From Methylotenera sp. L2L1 (GTDB lineage: Bacteria; Pseudomonadota; Gammaproteobacteria; Burkholderiales; Methylophilaceae), in contig NZ_JQMG01000001.1 of the NCBI RefSeq assembly GCF_000744605.1, positions 124,001 through 188,000 on the forward strand: a stretch of DNA of 64,000 nucleotides. Direction: 5' to 3'. Numbering within the stretch: the first letter of the stretch is position 1; the number at the start of each line of letters is the position of its first letter. Below, one piece after another: positions 15,497 through 26,423 of the stretch. The notes beneath the pieces are model-generated. The model worked only from the letters and a program-made list of their open reading frames with translations. It did not search any database and was not told where the DNA came from. The translations under genes were made by a program, and so were the position numbers.

Positions 15497-17320
15497 TTAC
15501 TTAACAACAGCCTTACTATTACCATCAGTCACACGCTTCACCCGCGCTAACAGTTCACTCCAGCCTACAGTTTGATTGTACCCCATCACTGTAATTGCTG
15601 GGATACCACTTCCTTTAACGATGATATACCCATGCGGGGTTGACTCAACACCGCCCATTTCACAAATATCGTTGCGCAATCGACAGCTTAATCCCATTTT
15701 TCCATAATTAAACTGCTCGAAAAATCGCAAAAAACTGCGTTGCACTGCCGCTGCCGCACCACTGCCACCCAAGGCCGAAATATTCTCCACTGCACGCTGT
15801 GATATTTTCTTAGGATACTTACCCGGGCTACTTTGCACGCTGGCATCAAAGGTCACCGGCTTCCAGTTCTGTAACTCTAAGGCTTTAATATCGCCATCTA
15901 ATTTCCCCTCAATGGCGCCAAACGAGAATGTTCTGGTAAGTTCACCTAAATCCAGATTTCTGAGTACAATCTCCGCATTCAACTTTGGTGCGATTCCCAA
16001 TGGGGTATGCATCGTCAGCTGGGTTACTGTTGCAGTGCCGTTAAACACATGCAGTACCACACTGCCATCAGTGGTCAGCACGCCGCCACTATAAGTTACT
16101 AGGGGAATTTCAGCAGAAGCCTTACCTAGCATACGCGGCAACTTGAGCTGTGTTGTAAAGTCGGACATTGATATCGGCTCTAACTTAGCGCTGAGATGCC
16201 AATACCACTCATCACGGATACGTGCTGCGGACACATTAGATAAACTCAAAGCGCCATCCAGCAACGGCAACCGGATATTAGGCGCCGTTAGCGAGAAACG
16301 ATTCACTTCAGCATTCACTTCAGTTTTACCTAAAGGCAAGTTGAGCAAACTTCCGTGGTCATAACTTAACTGAACAGGGTTAGATGCCTCATAGCTCCAT
16401 GGAATATTGGCATTTAGCTGATAAAACGCAAACTTGTTATTAATATCAACAATATCAACATGATTGAGTTTTAGTGCAAATGACTGCAACTCTGCATTCT
16501 TGATTTTAAGCGCCAAGGCTGCATCACCCTCAATCGTGGCGTTGTTAAAAGCAGTGTTGCCTAACAGCGGCTTAAACAGCAAAGGATAAGCGGCACTCAG
16601 ATTTAGCTTAGGTAGCGTGGCGTTTAAATCAAGTAACTTAGCGTCAGTTAGACGCATCACCCCATCTGCATCCAACTCACCCACCCGGTTGATTTTCAAA
16701 TGGGCATGGTCAACATGCAGCATATCGTCCTTCAGGGTGCCGTTTGCAACCACAGTATGGCCGCCACTTTCAATATAAAACGGCTGCCAGAATACTTCGC
16801 CGGTTTTCCAATCCAGAGAAGTTTGCCATTGCCAACCTAACGTTTCTCGTTTTAATGCAAGCGTGAGAGCTCCATTCAGCTTTTCTGCTGCATGCAATCC
16901 AGCCTCGTCACTAAAGCTCCCACCTTTTAAGTGAAGAACCGCGTTTAAATCCAGTTGATGTCGACTAAATAAGCGATTGATTTCTAAATCAAAAGGTAAG
17001 TCGACGCGTGTACCTTTTAACCGCCCATTGATGCAACGCACTTCAACTGCATTAAGGCGTTTTGGCAGATCACAAGCTAAATCAAACTGCATCCAATCTT
17101 CAGGCTTGCTCTGTGCATTCGACTTTGCAGGCTTTACTGCAGCATGTAGCGTGACATTAGGGTTGGGCTGATGCAGGCGCACTTTTAATGCGATGTCTTT
17201 TGCATCCCCCATCTCATGCTCAACATGTGCTGCACTGATAGAAATCTCAGAAACCGCATGTGCAAAAACGCTATAACAAACTAAACAGAAGAAACCAACA
17301 AGGCGGCCTAGAGCGTTCAT
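15497..17320 (-). CDS. ydbH: YdbH family AsmA-like intermembrane transport protein
   Basis: A 607-residue protein with an N-terminal signal or anchor segment (residues 1-22) followed by long repeating beta-strand segments with alternating hydrophobic residues, as in AsmA-like proteins that form hydrophobic grooves spanning the periplasm. The C-terminal YdbH signature is visible (GGVESTPHGYIIVKGSGIP and VGWSELLARVKRVTDG). YdbH, with TamB and YhdP, moves phospholipid to the outer membrane in E. coli. It is shorter than E. coli YdbH (about 880). The YnbE-like and ydbL genes follow, and cysM lies 12 bases upstream. Confidence 0.87.
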   Translation of the reverse strand: MNALGRLVGFFCLVCYSVFAHAVSEISISAAHVEHEMGDAKDIALKVRLHQPNPNVTLHAAVKPAKSNAQSKPEDWMQFDLACDLPKRLNAVEVRCINGRLKGTRVDLPFDLEINRLFSRHQLDLNAVLHLKGGSFSDEAGLHAAEKLNGALTLALKRETLGWQWQTSLDWKTGEVFWQPFYIESGGHTVVANGTLKDDMLHVDHAHLKINRVGELDADGVMRLTDAKLLDLNATLPKLNLSAAYPLLFKPLLGNTAFNNATIEGDAALALKIKNAELQSFALKLNHVDIVDINNKFAFYQLNANIPWSYEASNPVQLSYDHGSLLNLPLGKTEVNAEVNRFSLTAPNIRLPLLDGALSLSNVSAARIRDEWYWHLSAKLEPISMSDFTTQLKLPRMLGKASAEIPLVTYSGGVLTTDGSVVLHVFNGTATVTQLTMHTPLGIAPKLNAEIVLRNLDLGELTRTFSFGAIEGKLDGDIKALELQNWKPVTFDASVQSSPGKYPKKISQRAVENISALGGSGAAAAVQRSFLRFFEQFNYGKMGLSCRLRNDICEMGGVESTPHGYIIVKGSGIPAITVMGYNQTVGWSELLARVKRVTDGNSKAVVK

Positions 17321-17332
17321 TTCACGTCTAGG

Positions 17333-18220
17333 TTACGATGGATAAACACCTGTAGAAAGGTAGCGATCACCTCGGTCACACACAATGCTAACAATCACAG
17401 CATTTTCTACGCGCTTAGATAGTTGCAACGCTGCATACAAAGCACCTCCGGATGAAATTCCTGCAAAAATTCCTTCCATAGTTGCTAGTTTGCGTGTGGT
17501 ATTTTCAGCATCTTTCTGGCTAACATAAATCAACTCATCTACCGCGCTAGCATTGTAAATTTTAGGCATATATTCTTCTGGCCATTTACGAATACCAGGG
17601 ATTTGCGCGCCCTCTTCAGGTTGCACACCAACAATCTGGATATCAGGGTTTTGCTCTTTCAAAAAACGCGACGTGCCCATGATGGTGCCTGTCGTACCCA
17701 TGCTAGAAACAAAGTGCGTGATCTTGCCCTCAGTATCACGCCAAATTTCAGGGCCGGTACCTTCATAATGCGCTAACGGGTTATCAGCATTACCAAATTG
17801 GTCTAGCACAATGCCCTCGCCCTCTGCTTGCATTTTCATGGCAACATCACGTGCCAACTCCATGCTGCCGTCTTTCGGTGTCAATACTAGCTCTGCACCA
17901 TAGGCTTTCATGCTCTGGCGGCGCTCTATGCTTTGATTGTCCGGCATCACCAATATCATTTTATAGCCACGCATCGCAGCGACCATTGCAAGCGCGATAC
18001 CGGTATTACCGCTAGTTGCCTCAATCAGCGTATCACCCGGCTTAATGTCTCCTCGTGCTTCTGCGCGCGTAATCATCGAATAAGCTGGTCTGTCTTTGAC
18101 TGAACCGGCTGGATTGTTACCCTCAAGTTTCAATAAAATGGTATTGCTAGTATTGCCGGGCATGCGTTGCAACTTAACTAATGGGGTATTGCCAACAAAG
18201 TCGTCTATCGTTTTGTACAT
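17333..18220 (-). CDS. cysM: Cysteine synthase B (CysM)
   Basis: A 295-residue PLP enzyme making cysteine from O-acetylserine and sulfide (or S-sulfocysteine from thiosulfate). The PLP lysine is K42 in NNPAGSVKDRPA; the substrate loop TSGNTGIALA and phosphate loop GTTGTIMGT follow. The short length and the EGNNPAGSVKDR/ISSGGALYAA pattern fit CysM rather than CysK. It starts at ATG 18220. dsbB is 45 bases upstream and ydbH 12 bases downstream on the same strand, so the five genes probably form one operon. Confidence 0.93.
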   Translation of the reverse strand: MYKTIDDFVGNTPLVKLQRMPGNTSNTILLKLEGNNPAGSVKDRPAYSMITRAEARGDIKPGDTLIEATSGNTGIALAMVAAMRGYKMILVMPDNQSIERRQSMKAYGAELVLTPKDGSMELARDVAMKMQAEGEGIVLDQFGNADNPLAHYEGTGPEIWRDTEGKITHFVSSMGTTGTIMGTSRFLKEQNPDIQIVGVQPEEGAQIPGIRKWPEEYMPKIYNASAVDELIYVSQKDAENTTRKLATMEGIFAGISSGGALYAALQLSKRVENAVIVSIVCDRGDRYLSTGVYPS

Positions 18221-18265
18221 TAAATAATTTCTCTATCTTTTGATGATATTGATGATTAATTACAT

Positions 18266-18778
18266 TTATTTTTTGGTATTTAACTTTTTATTAGTGTTTA
18301 ATTTTGCTAAATACACTGCATATAGGCCAAAACCGATAAATGCAATCAGCGACATCTGCGGAATGGTAAGCCCCAAAAACGTCCAGTCGATAGCAGCGCA
18401 ATCACCAGTTCCTTTAAACACCAGCGTCAACGCCTTTTCTAAGGGGAAGTTCTCAAACATATAGTCAAAACCCACGCCGCAGTCTGCAATCATTTCGTCT
18501 TTATGTGCCTGTATCCACCAATGACGCACTGCCACACCTGCACCGCCTAATGCCGTTAATACTTGTAATAGCGACTGCAATTTTAGGCACTTAGGCAACA
18601 AAGCTGCTAACAAGAACAGTACGCCTAAGGACATAAAAACAATACGCTGTGAGATACACAATGGGCATGGCTCAAGACCGTATTGTGTTTGTATCCACAA
18701 TGCCAGCCCGACCAATCCAAAGCAGCCAACAAAACCGAGTAAATAACCTGTACGACCTGTAAGAATTTTATTTAGCAT
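18266..18778 (-). CDS. dsbB: Disulfide bond formation protein DsbB
   Basis: A 170-residue inner membrane protein with four membrane segments that reoxidises DsbA and passes electrons to quinone. The first periplasmic loop has the C38-P-L-C41 active pair; the second loop has C near 98 (ADCGVGF) and near 124 (GTGDCAAIDW), the second redox pair. I choose ATG 18778, whose MLNKILTGRTGYLL resembles DsbB N-termini; ATG 18787 (or GTG 18790) is possible and would extend into the short divergent spacer with xseA. It is the first gene of the dsbB-cysM-ydbH run. Confidence 0.93.
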   Translation of the reverse strand: MLNKILTGRTGYLLGFVGCFGLVGLALWIQTQYGLEPCPLCISQRIVFMSLGVLFLLAALLPKCLKLQSLLQVLTALGGAGVAVRHWWIQAHKDEMIADCGVGFDYMFENFPLEKALTLVFKGTGDCAAIDWTFLGLTIPQMSLIAFIGFGLYAVYLAKLNTNKKLNTKK

Positions 18779-18831
18779 GGTGCCCATCACGATATAATCT
18801 TAAAAAATCATTTTAACGGATTAAGCCCATT

Positions 18832-20064
18832 TTGACTGACTTCGCTGCAAATTTATCTCAGGAAAACACACTCAACACTAAAGTACTGACCGTTAGCGAA
18901 CTGAATCGTTTGGCAAAAAATATCCTAGAGCAAAGTTTCCCGCTATTTTGGGTGTCAGGCGAGGTGTCCAATTTTACACGCGCAGCTAGTGGGCATTGGT
19001 ACTTCTCATTAAAAGATGCAGGTGCACAGGTGCGCTGTGTGATGTTTAAAGGCCGCAACAGCTATGTAGATTTTACGCCGCGTGAAGGCGATAAAATTGA
19101 AGCACGCTGTACAGTTACTTTGTATGAAGCACGCGGTGACTTTCAGCTCACTGTAGAGTTTGTACAACGTGCTGGCTTAGGTGCTTTATTCGAAGCATTT
19201 GAACAGCTCAAAAGAAAACTAAGTAGCGAAGGCTTGTTTGATACCAATATCAAACGGGCGATTCCAAAAAATCCTCAACAAATTGGGATTGTGACCTCTG
19301 CAGATGCAGCCGCATTAAGAGATGTGCTGACCACGCTCAAACGCCGCATGCCCAATATCCCGATTGTTATTTACCCTACCCCAGTGCAAGGCAAAGGTGT
19401 TGCTCAACTCATCGCCAATGCCATCAACACCGCCAATGAACGTGCAGAATGCGATGTACTCATTATTTGTCGCGGGGGTGGCAGTATCGAGGATTTATGG
19501 CAATTTAACGAAGAAGTGGTCGCTCGAGCCATCGCCAACTGCACAATCCCAACCATTAGCGGCGTTGGTCATGAAACTGACTTCACCATTTGTGACTTTG
19601 TCGCGGACATTCGTGCAGCCACCCCAACGGCTGCTGCCGAGCTTGCAACGCCTTCACGCGATGAAATGCTCAGCCGAACCAATCAATTAAAACTACAACT
19701 ATCAAAAAACATACAGTTTGTACTTAATCAGCGATATCAAGCACTAGATTATTTAGCACGCAGGCTGATTTCGCCATCGCAGCAAATTGCACAACAAAAA
19801 ACTCAAGTCACACAAATGGCTTACCGTTTAAATAACAGCATCAATCAACAGTTGCGAGGCAAACAACAATCATTGCTACGCCTACAGCAAAACCTGCAAC
19901 ATCTAAACCCTAAAGCGGTACTCACCAGAGGATATGCGCTAGTACAAACTAAAGCAGGGGCGATTGTCAGCGCTAGCTCGCAACTCAAAAGTGGTGATGA
20001 AGTGATGTTAACCCTAGGTGTTGGCTCAGCCGATGCGACGATTAAAACAATCAGCAACGAGTAA
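18832..20064 (+). CDS. xseA: Exodeoxyribonuclease VII large subunit
   Basis: A 410-residue protein: an N-terminal OB fold (LTVSELNRLAKNILEQSFPLFWVSGEVSNF...GHWYFSLKD) followed by the catalytic exonuclease VII domain (ITSADAAALRDVLTTLKRR, CRGGGSIEDLWQFNEE, GVGHETDFTICDFVAD). With XseB it degrades single-stranded DNA from both ends. The start is a TTG at 18832; a TATAAT at 18794-18799 could be its -10. No xseB gene is beside it. It converges with the small membrane gene at 20080. Confidence 0.95.
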   Translation: MTDFAANLSQENTLNTKVLTVSELNRLAKNILEQSFPLFWVSGEVSNFTRAASGHWYFSLKDAGAQVRCVMFKGRNSYVDFTPREGDKIEARCTVTLYEARGDFQLTVEFVQRAGLGALFEAFEQLKRKLSSEGLFDTNIKRAIPKNPQQIGIVTSADAAALRDVLTTLKRRMPNIPIVIYPTPVQGKGVAQLIANAINTANERAECDVLIICRGGGSIEDLWQFNEEVVARAIANCTIPTISGVGHETDFTICDFVADIRAATPTAAAELATPSRDEMLSRTNQLKLQLSKNIQFVLNQRYQALDYLARRLISPSQQIAQQKTQVTQMAYRLNNSINQQLRGKQQSLLRLQQNLQHLNPKAVLTRGYALVQTKAGAIVSASSQLKSGDEVMLTLGVGSADATIKTISNE

Positions 20065-20079
20065 CGTAAATATTAAAGG

Positions 20080-20292
20080 CTACTTACGCGAGATTAATAA
20101 AACAGCACCAAACACCATAGAAACGACGCCAGCCCAGACCGGAATATTGACTGTTTCAGACTCTTTTACTGACAACTCTATCGAACCAATTTTAGCTGTG
20201 TGTGTATCTTTAGTGTAGGTAAAACTACCATAGGCTAATGCCAAACCACCTGCGATCAGCAGTACAACACCTAACAACTTAATTGCTTTCAT
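20080..20292 (-). CDS. Small two-helix membrane protein (DUF3185-like)
   Basis: A 70-residue protein with two membrane segments, MKAIKLLGVVLLIAGGLALAY and VWAGVVSMVFGAVLLI, joined by a short polar loop that lies outside the membrane (GSFTYTKDTHTAKIGSIELSVKESE). The arrangement resembles the DUF3185 family of small inner membrane proteins of unknown function. AGGTGG lies upstream of ATG 20292. Another small membrane gene follows the same orientation upstream at 20386. Confidence 0.75.
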   Translation of the reverse strand: MKAIKLLGVVLLIAGGLALAYGSFTYTKDTHTAKIGSIELSVKESETVNIPVWAGVVSMVFGAVLLISRK

Positions 20293-20385
20293 TTAGTTTC
20301 CACCTTTTAAGCATCCAGCTCTCTATGAGCACTCTCAATTAAAAAAGTTTAAACAAACCCTTTGGAAATAGTTACTGACGCATAT

Positions 20386-20532
20386 TTAAAGTCGCTTTCC
20401 TTGAATCAAACGCACCAATATCACCACCACAGCAATCACCAGTAGCAAGTGAATAAAACCGCCCATGGTGTAGGCTGATACCAACCCTAGCAACCATAGA
20501 ATAATCAAAATTATGGCAATTGTTTCAAGCAT
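20386..20532 (-). CDS. Lmo0937-type small membrane protein
   Basis: A 48-residue protein, MLETIAIILIILWLLGLVS then a second membrane segment and a basic end (LVRLIQGKRL). The MLETIAIILIILWLLG...GGFIHLLLVIAVVVIL pattern is that of the Lmo0937 family, widespread tiny membrane proteins often induced by stress. The start is ATG 20532 with GGGGGTG upstream. The frame remains open to a GTG at 20688, which would add 52 residues with a further hydrophobic stretch; family length argues against it. Confidence 0.78.
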   Translation of the reverse strand: MLETIAIILIILWLLGLVSAYTMGGFIHLLLVIAVVVILVRLIQGKRL

Positions 20533-20661
20533 TATGACACCCCCAGTTACAATCAAGCCAAGCAAAAACCTAATCAGTTGGTTGGTTTTTAAAGACGGAC
20601 TATGCTCAACCAACACCACATTATTTACTTTACTCGCAACATCAATAGCGTTGTTAATACC

Positions 20662-20700
20662 GGACTCAGAGTTAACAAAGAAAATCACCTCACTGAGTCC
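20662..20700. repeat. 8-base inverted repeat upstream of the Lmo0937-type gene
   Basis: GGACTCAG (20662-20669) and CTGAGTCC (20693-20700) pair perfectly across 23 bases. It lies 130 bases before the small membrane gene on the minus strand. It could be an operator or part of a 5' leader. Confidence 0.5.
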
Positions 20701-21020
20701 ATAAATTTTTTAATATCGTTGCTATGACTATTTTAAATTTGTATCGTTCCATGCTGCTACTTTTGTCTTATCCTTAAATAACCGCCACCATCAAAAGCAC
20801 TGTTACTATAAAATCAAACTACTCACTTCAATTCACCCAACTTTTCAAATCATCTGCTTCAAGTGAATTCTGCTCTGTGCGCTAGCGAACATCACGCCCT
20901 CAGCCATGGTCAAAACGTGCACCACCCTCCAAAAACCCATTACGCCTAAGATAATTATTGGTTTCATACGAGAATTGGCTGATAATAGCCAACTTAATTA
21001 TTAATGCTCATTACTCCATA
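20701..21020. other. Intergenic region upstream of kup
   Basis: No gene was recognised. A small hairpin TTGGCT...AGCCAA lies at 20975-20992, close to the kup start. No known riboswitch pattern was seen by eye. Confidence 0.4.
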
Positions 21021-22904
21021 ATGTCATCAGCCTCTGGTAGCAACACCAAACGCTCAGCACTCACGCTTGCCGCACTTGGCGTAGTGTTTGGCGATATCGG
21101 GACAAGTCCTCTCTATACACTTAAAGAAGTCTTTTCAGTGGGCGTACACCCAGTACCGCTCACCGAAATCAATATGTTTGGCATTTTGTCGCTAATCGTT
21201 TGGGCACTCATTTTGGTTGTATCGATCAAATATGTCGCGTTTATTATGCGAGCAGACAACCGCGGCGAAGGCGGTATTATGGCGCTACTGGCGCTCGCCA
21301 GCCGCAATGTGGCAGACGATGCAAGAAAACAGCGCAATATTATGTTGCTAGGGATTCTTGGTGCCTGCATGTTTTATGCGGACGGCATCATTACACCGGC
21401 TATTTCAGTATTATCCGCTGTAGAAGGTTTAGAAGTAGCCGCGCCGATTCTGCACCCGCTGATACTTCCTATTACGCTAGTTGTACTGTTTCTCCTGTTT
21501 TGGGCACAAAGCAAAGGCACGGCGCTGGTTGGCGCTTTTTTTGGGCCTATTATGCTGCTCTGGTTTAGTACCTTAGCCATATTAGGTATTAACGGCATCA
21601 TGCAATATCCAACCATACTCAATGCACTGAATCCTGTGTATGCCATTCACTTTTTTCAGCTTAGTCCATGGATTGCATTTGTCGCACTAGGTGCGGTGGT
21701 ATTGGCTGTGACTGGTGCTGAAGCACTGTATGCTGATATGGGGCACTTTGGACGCTCCCCTATCCGCCTAGCTTGGTTTGGCTTTGTCTTGCCGGCGCTG
21801 ATTCTAAACTACTTTGGGCAAGGGGCTTTAATACTAAAAAACCCAGAAACCGTTAAAAATCCATTTTACTTACTGGCGCCTGAGTGGATGCTGTTTCCGC
21901 TCATCATCTTAGCGACCATGGCCGCTGTTATCGCCTCGCAAGCTGTTATTACAGGCGCATTCTCTGTATCACGCCAAGCATTACAGTTAGGCTTTTTACC
22001 GCGCATGCATGTGTCACACACATCAGAAAGCCAACAAGGCCAAATCTACATGCCAAGAGTGAACTGGGGGCTCATGCTTGCCGTCATGGTATTAGTGATT
22101 GGGTTTGGCTCATCTGGTGATCTGGCAGCCGCCTATGGCATCGCAGTCACAGGCGATATGATTATCACCACATTGCTAGCTGGTATTGTGTTCCACAACC
22201 TTTGGGGCTGGAGCAAACTACGCACTGGCGCATTAATCGCCATATTTTTAACGGTTGATATCGCATTCTTTAGTGCGAACGTCCTTAAAATTCCAGATGG
22301 TGGTTGGGTTCCACTCATCATCGGCGTGATTATTTTCACCTTAATGATCACTTGGAAAACTGGCCGCAACATGCTTTATAAGCATCTAAAAAATGAAGCA
22401 ATGGCCCTAGACCCGTTTATTGAAGCGATCAGTGCACACCCGCCCGCACGTGTATCTGGTACTGCGTTATTTATGACGCCCAACCCAGAGGGTGTGCCTC
22501 ATGCCATGCTTCATAATTTAAAACACAACAAAGTGCTGCATGAAAAAGTCGTTATATTGACGGTAAAGTTTTTAGATTTTCCACGTATTCCAGTGGAAGA
22601 CCGAGTGACAGTTGAAGTATTACCACACGAGTTTTACCGCGTAACCGTGCATTACGGATTTAAAGACGAGCCAGATCTACCAAGAGACTTGGCTTTATGC
22701 GCAGAAAAAGGCCTAGAATTAGAGGCAATGGATACCTCCTACTTTATCGGTAAAGAAATTTTAATTGCCCATGAATCATCCGAAATGGCTTACTGGCGTA
22801 AAAAAATATTTATCGGCCTATTTAGAAGCGCAGAAACGATTACCAACCAATTCAAACTCCCGCCTAACCGCGTCGTTGAACTTGGCACGCAAGTCACCTT
22901 CTAA
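21021..22904 (+). CDS. kup: Low-affinity potassium transporter Kup
   Basis: A 627-residue inner membrane protein with about twelve membrane segments and a C-terminal cytoplasmic domain. The Kup N-terminal signature ALGVVFGDIGTSPLYTLKEVF follows MSSASGSNTKRSALTLAA, and GGIMALLALASR, ALYADMGHFGR and FSVSRQALQLGFLPR are conserved further on. I place the start at ATG 21021, which gives the normal family length; a frame open to 20958 adds 21 residues that do not fit. Kup imports K+ with protons. It stands as a single gene. Confidence 0.95.
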   Translation: MSSASGSNTKRSALTLAALGVVFGDIGTSPLYTLKEVFSVGVHPVPLTEINMFGILSLIVWALILVVSIKYVAFIMRADNRGEGGIMALLALASRNVADDARKQRNIMLLGILGACMFYADGIITPAISVLSAVEGLEVAAPILHPLILPITLVVLFLLFWAQSKGTALVGAFFGPIMLLWFSTLAILGINGIMQYPTILNALNPVYAIHFFQLSPWIAFVALGAVVLAVTGAEALYADMGHFGRSPIRLAWFGFVLPALILNYFGQGALILKNPETVKNPFYLLAPEWMLFPLIILATMAAVIASQAVITGAFSVSRQALQLGFLPRMHVSHTSESQQGQIYMPRVNWGLMLAVMVLVIGFGSSGDLAAAYGIAVTGDMIITTLLAGIVFHNLWGWSKLRTGALIAIFLTVDIAFFSANVLKIPDGGWVPLIIGVIIFTLMITWKTGRNMLYKHLKNEAMALDPFIEAISAHPPARVSGTALFMTPNPEGVPHAMLHNLKHNKVLHEKVVILTVKFLDFPRIPVEDRVTVEVLPHEFYRVTVHYGFKDEPDLPRDLALCAEKGLELEAMDTSYFIGKEILIAHESSEMAYWRKKIFIGLFRSAETITNQFKLPPNRVVELGTQVTF

Positions 22905-23014
22905 GCTTTAAAGCATTAAGATTAAATGTAAAAGTTTGTTTAATTACCGCACAGCATTAAACCAAAACGAATCTAAAGCATTAACATTTAAATAAATCAT
23001 ACGGATTAGTAAAA

Positions 23015-23854
23015 ATGACCCATCTATTTGCAAGCAAAAAGTTTAGCGTCATGATGGCTGCTGTTTTCATTGCCCATTTAAGCAGCTGCGCCACTACAAC
23101 CAAAGATAGCGTATCTGGGGTAAGCCGTTCACAGTTGCTACTGCTACCAGAGTCACAAGTTACCTCTATGTCGACTCAAGCCTACACTCAAACGCTACAA
23201 GAGGCTGAAAAGAAAAACACACTCAACGCCAACAAAGCACAGCTTGATCGCGTGCGCAAAATCTCTAACAGGCTAATTGCGCAGGTTGGTGTATTTAGAC
23301 CAGATGCCACCCAATGGAAATGGGAAATCAACGTAGAAAAGAATGATGAACTCAACGCCTACTGCATGCCTGGCGGAAAAATTATGGTGTATACAGGCTT
23401 GATTGATAAGTTAAAAACCACTGATGATGAACTGGCTGCAGTCATCGGCCATGAAATCGCTCATGCATTGCGTGAGCATGGACGTGAACGCATGTCGCAA
23501 GCGTATGTTCAACAATTTGGCTTACAAGCACTAGGTGCCGTACTATCCGCAAGTACCAGTGCTGCTGTTGGCAATGCTTCAGTACAAGCGGCAAACATGG
23601 GTTCACAATTATTTTTCGCGCTTCCTAATGGGCGTGAGCAAGAGCGAGAGTCTGACAGAATCGGCCTTGAGCTGGCTGCGCGTGCAGGCTACAATCCAGA
23701 TGCAGCCGTCACTCTATGGCAAAAAATGGAAGCTCAAGGTGGCGCAAAACCGCCTGAATTCCTAAGCACCCACCCTGCAAGTGCAAGTCGCATCGCAGAA
23801 TTACGCGCACTTGCCCCTAAAGTAAGACCACTGTACGACGCGGCAAAAAAATAA
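23015..23854 (+). CDS. M48 metalloprotease lipoprotein (LoiP-like)
   Basis: A 279-residue lipoprotein with signal and lipobox LSSC, then an M48 zinc protease domain: H146-EIA-H150 (HEIAHALREH), the conserved GGKIMVYTGLI strand before it, and the third ligand Glu in REQERESDRIGLELAARAG. Such proteins (LoiP/YggG, YcaL) act in the periplasm on outer membrane proteins under stress. It has no PDZ domain, unlike the M48 gene at 12811. A strong terminator follows. Confidence 0.9.
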   Translation: MTHLFASKKFSVMMAAVFIAHLSSCATTTKDSVSGVSRSQLLLLPESQVTSMSTQAYTQTLQEAEKKNTLNANKAQLDRVRKISNRLIAQVGVFRPDATQWKWEINVEKNDELNAYCMPGGKIMVYTGLIDKLKTTDDELAAVIGHEIAHALREHGRERMSQAYVQQFGLQALGAVLSASTSAAVGNASVQAANMGSQLFFALPNGREQERESDRIGLELAARAGYNPDAAVTLWQKMEAQGGAKPPEFLSTHPASASRIAELRALAPKVRPLYDAAKK

Positions 23855-23903
23855 CAAACAATCACGATTCAAACGGTTTTTAGACTACCCTCATTTTGTT
23901 ATG

Positions 23904-23934
23904 GCGCACAGCATAAGTTGTGCGCTTTATTTTT
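23904..23934 (+). terminator. Intrinsic terminator after the M48 gene
   Basis: GCGCACA (23904-23910) pairs with TGTGCGC (23919-23925) around an 8-base loop and is followed by TTTATTTTT. Confidence 0.9.
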
Positions 23935-24009
23935 GGGCTATTCTCCTGTTTGAGTTAAAATGTCGCATTATTCAATTTACCAACTTATTCAAAATCAATA
24001 GAGACTTTT

Positions 24010-24837
24010 ATGGATCCACGTCAAAGCATTATCGAAGCCGCGTTTGAAGACCGCGCTAACATCAACCCAGGCAACGCATCTGCTGAAATCAAATCTACTG
24101 TAGCTTCTGTGCTTGCAGATTTAGACAGCGGCAAACTACGCGTTGCAAGCCGTGTTGCTGACACGCAACAATGGGAAACACACCAATGGTTGAAAAAAGC
24201 AGTATTGCTTTCATTCCGTCTAAAAGACAATGAGTTAATGGACGATGGCGTCACTAAATACTTTGACAAAGTGCCACCTAAATTTGCAGATTACACTGAA
24301 GAAGACTTTAAAGCAGGCGGCTTCCGCGTAGTACCTAACGCGATTGTACGTCGTGGTTCATTCATCGGTAAAAATGCAGTGTTGATGCCTTCATACGTCA
24401 ATATTGGCGCTTACGTGGGCGAAGGCACCATGGTAGACACATGGGCAACGGTAGGCTCATGCGCACAAATCGGTAAAAACGTGCACTTAAGCGGTGGCGT
24501 TGGTATCGGCGGCGTATTAGAGCCTGTACAAGCAGGCCCAACCATCATTGGCGACAACTGTTTCATCGGTGCTCGCTCTGAAGTGGTTGAAGGCGTTATT
24601 GTTGAAGACAACTGCGTAATCTCAATGGGTGTTTACATTGGTCAATCTACCAAAATCTACGACCGCGAAACAGGTGAAGTATTCTACGGCCGCGTACCAG
24701 CTGGTTCAGTAGTGGTTTCAGGTAACTTACCATCAAAAGACGGGAGCTACAGCCTTTACTGTGCTGTGATCGTGAAAAAAGTAGATGCTAAAACATTGGG
24801 TAAAGTAGGCATTAACGAATTACTTCGCGGTATCTAA
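24010..24837 (+). CDS. dapD: Tetrahydrodipicolinate N-succinyltransferase DapD
   Basis: A 275-residue enzyme of the succinylase branch of lysine/diaminopimelate synthesis, transferring succinyl from CoA to tetrahydrodipicolinate. The N-terminal helical domain is followed by a left-handed beta helix of hexapeptide repeats ([38 protein letters not shown]...) and the conserved VNELL-like end. Length matches DapD. dapE lies two genes downstream, with a YffB gene between, as in many betaproteobacteria. Confidence 0.97.
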   Translation: MDPRQSIIEAAFEDRANINPGNASAEIKSTVASVLADLDSGKLRVASRVADTQQWETHQWLKKAVLLSFRLKDNELMDDGVTKYFDKVPPKFADYTEEDFKAGGFRVVPNAIVRRGSFIGKNAVLMPSYVNIGAYVGEGTMVDTWATVGSCAQIGKNVHLSGGVGIGGVLEPVQAGPTIIGDNCFIGARSEVVEGVIVEDNCVISMGVYIGQSTKIYDRETGEVFYGRVPAGSVVVSGNLPSKDGSYSLYCAVIVKKVDAKTLGKVGINELLRGI

Positions 24838-24860
24838 GCTTTCAAAGAGCCTAAAATACA

Positions 24861-26350
<1,490 letters not shown>

Positions 26351-26423
26351 GTAGCTAAAACAAAAACTGTTCAATAAGAACTGATGCCCTTTTAGACGCT
26401 CAATCAATCGCTGACAAGAAATA

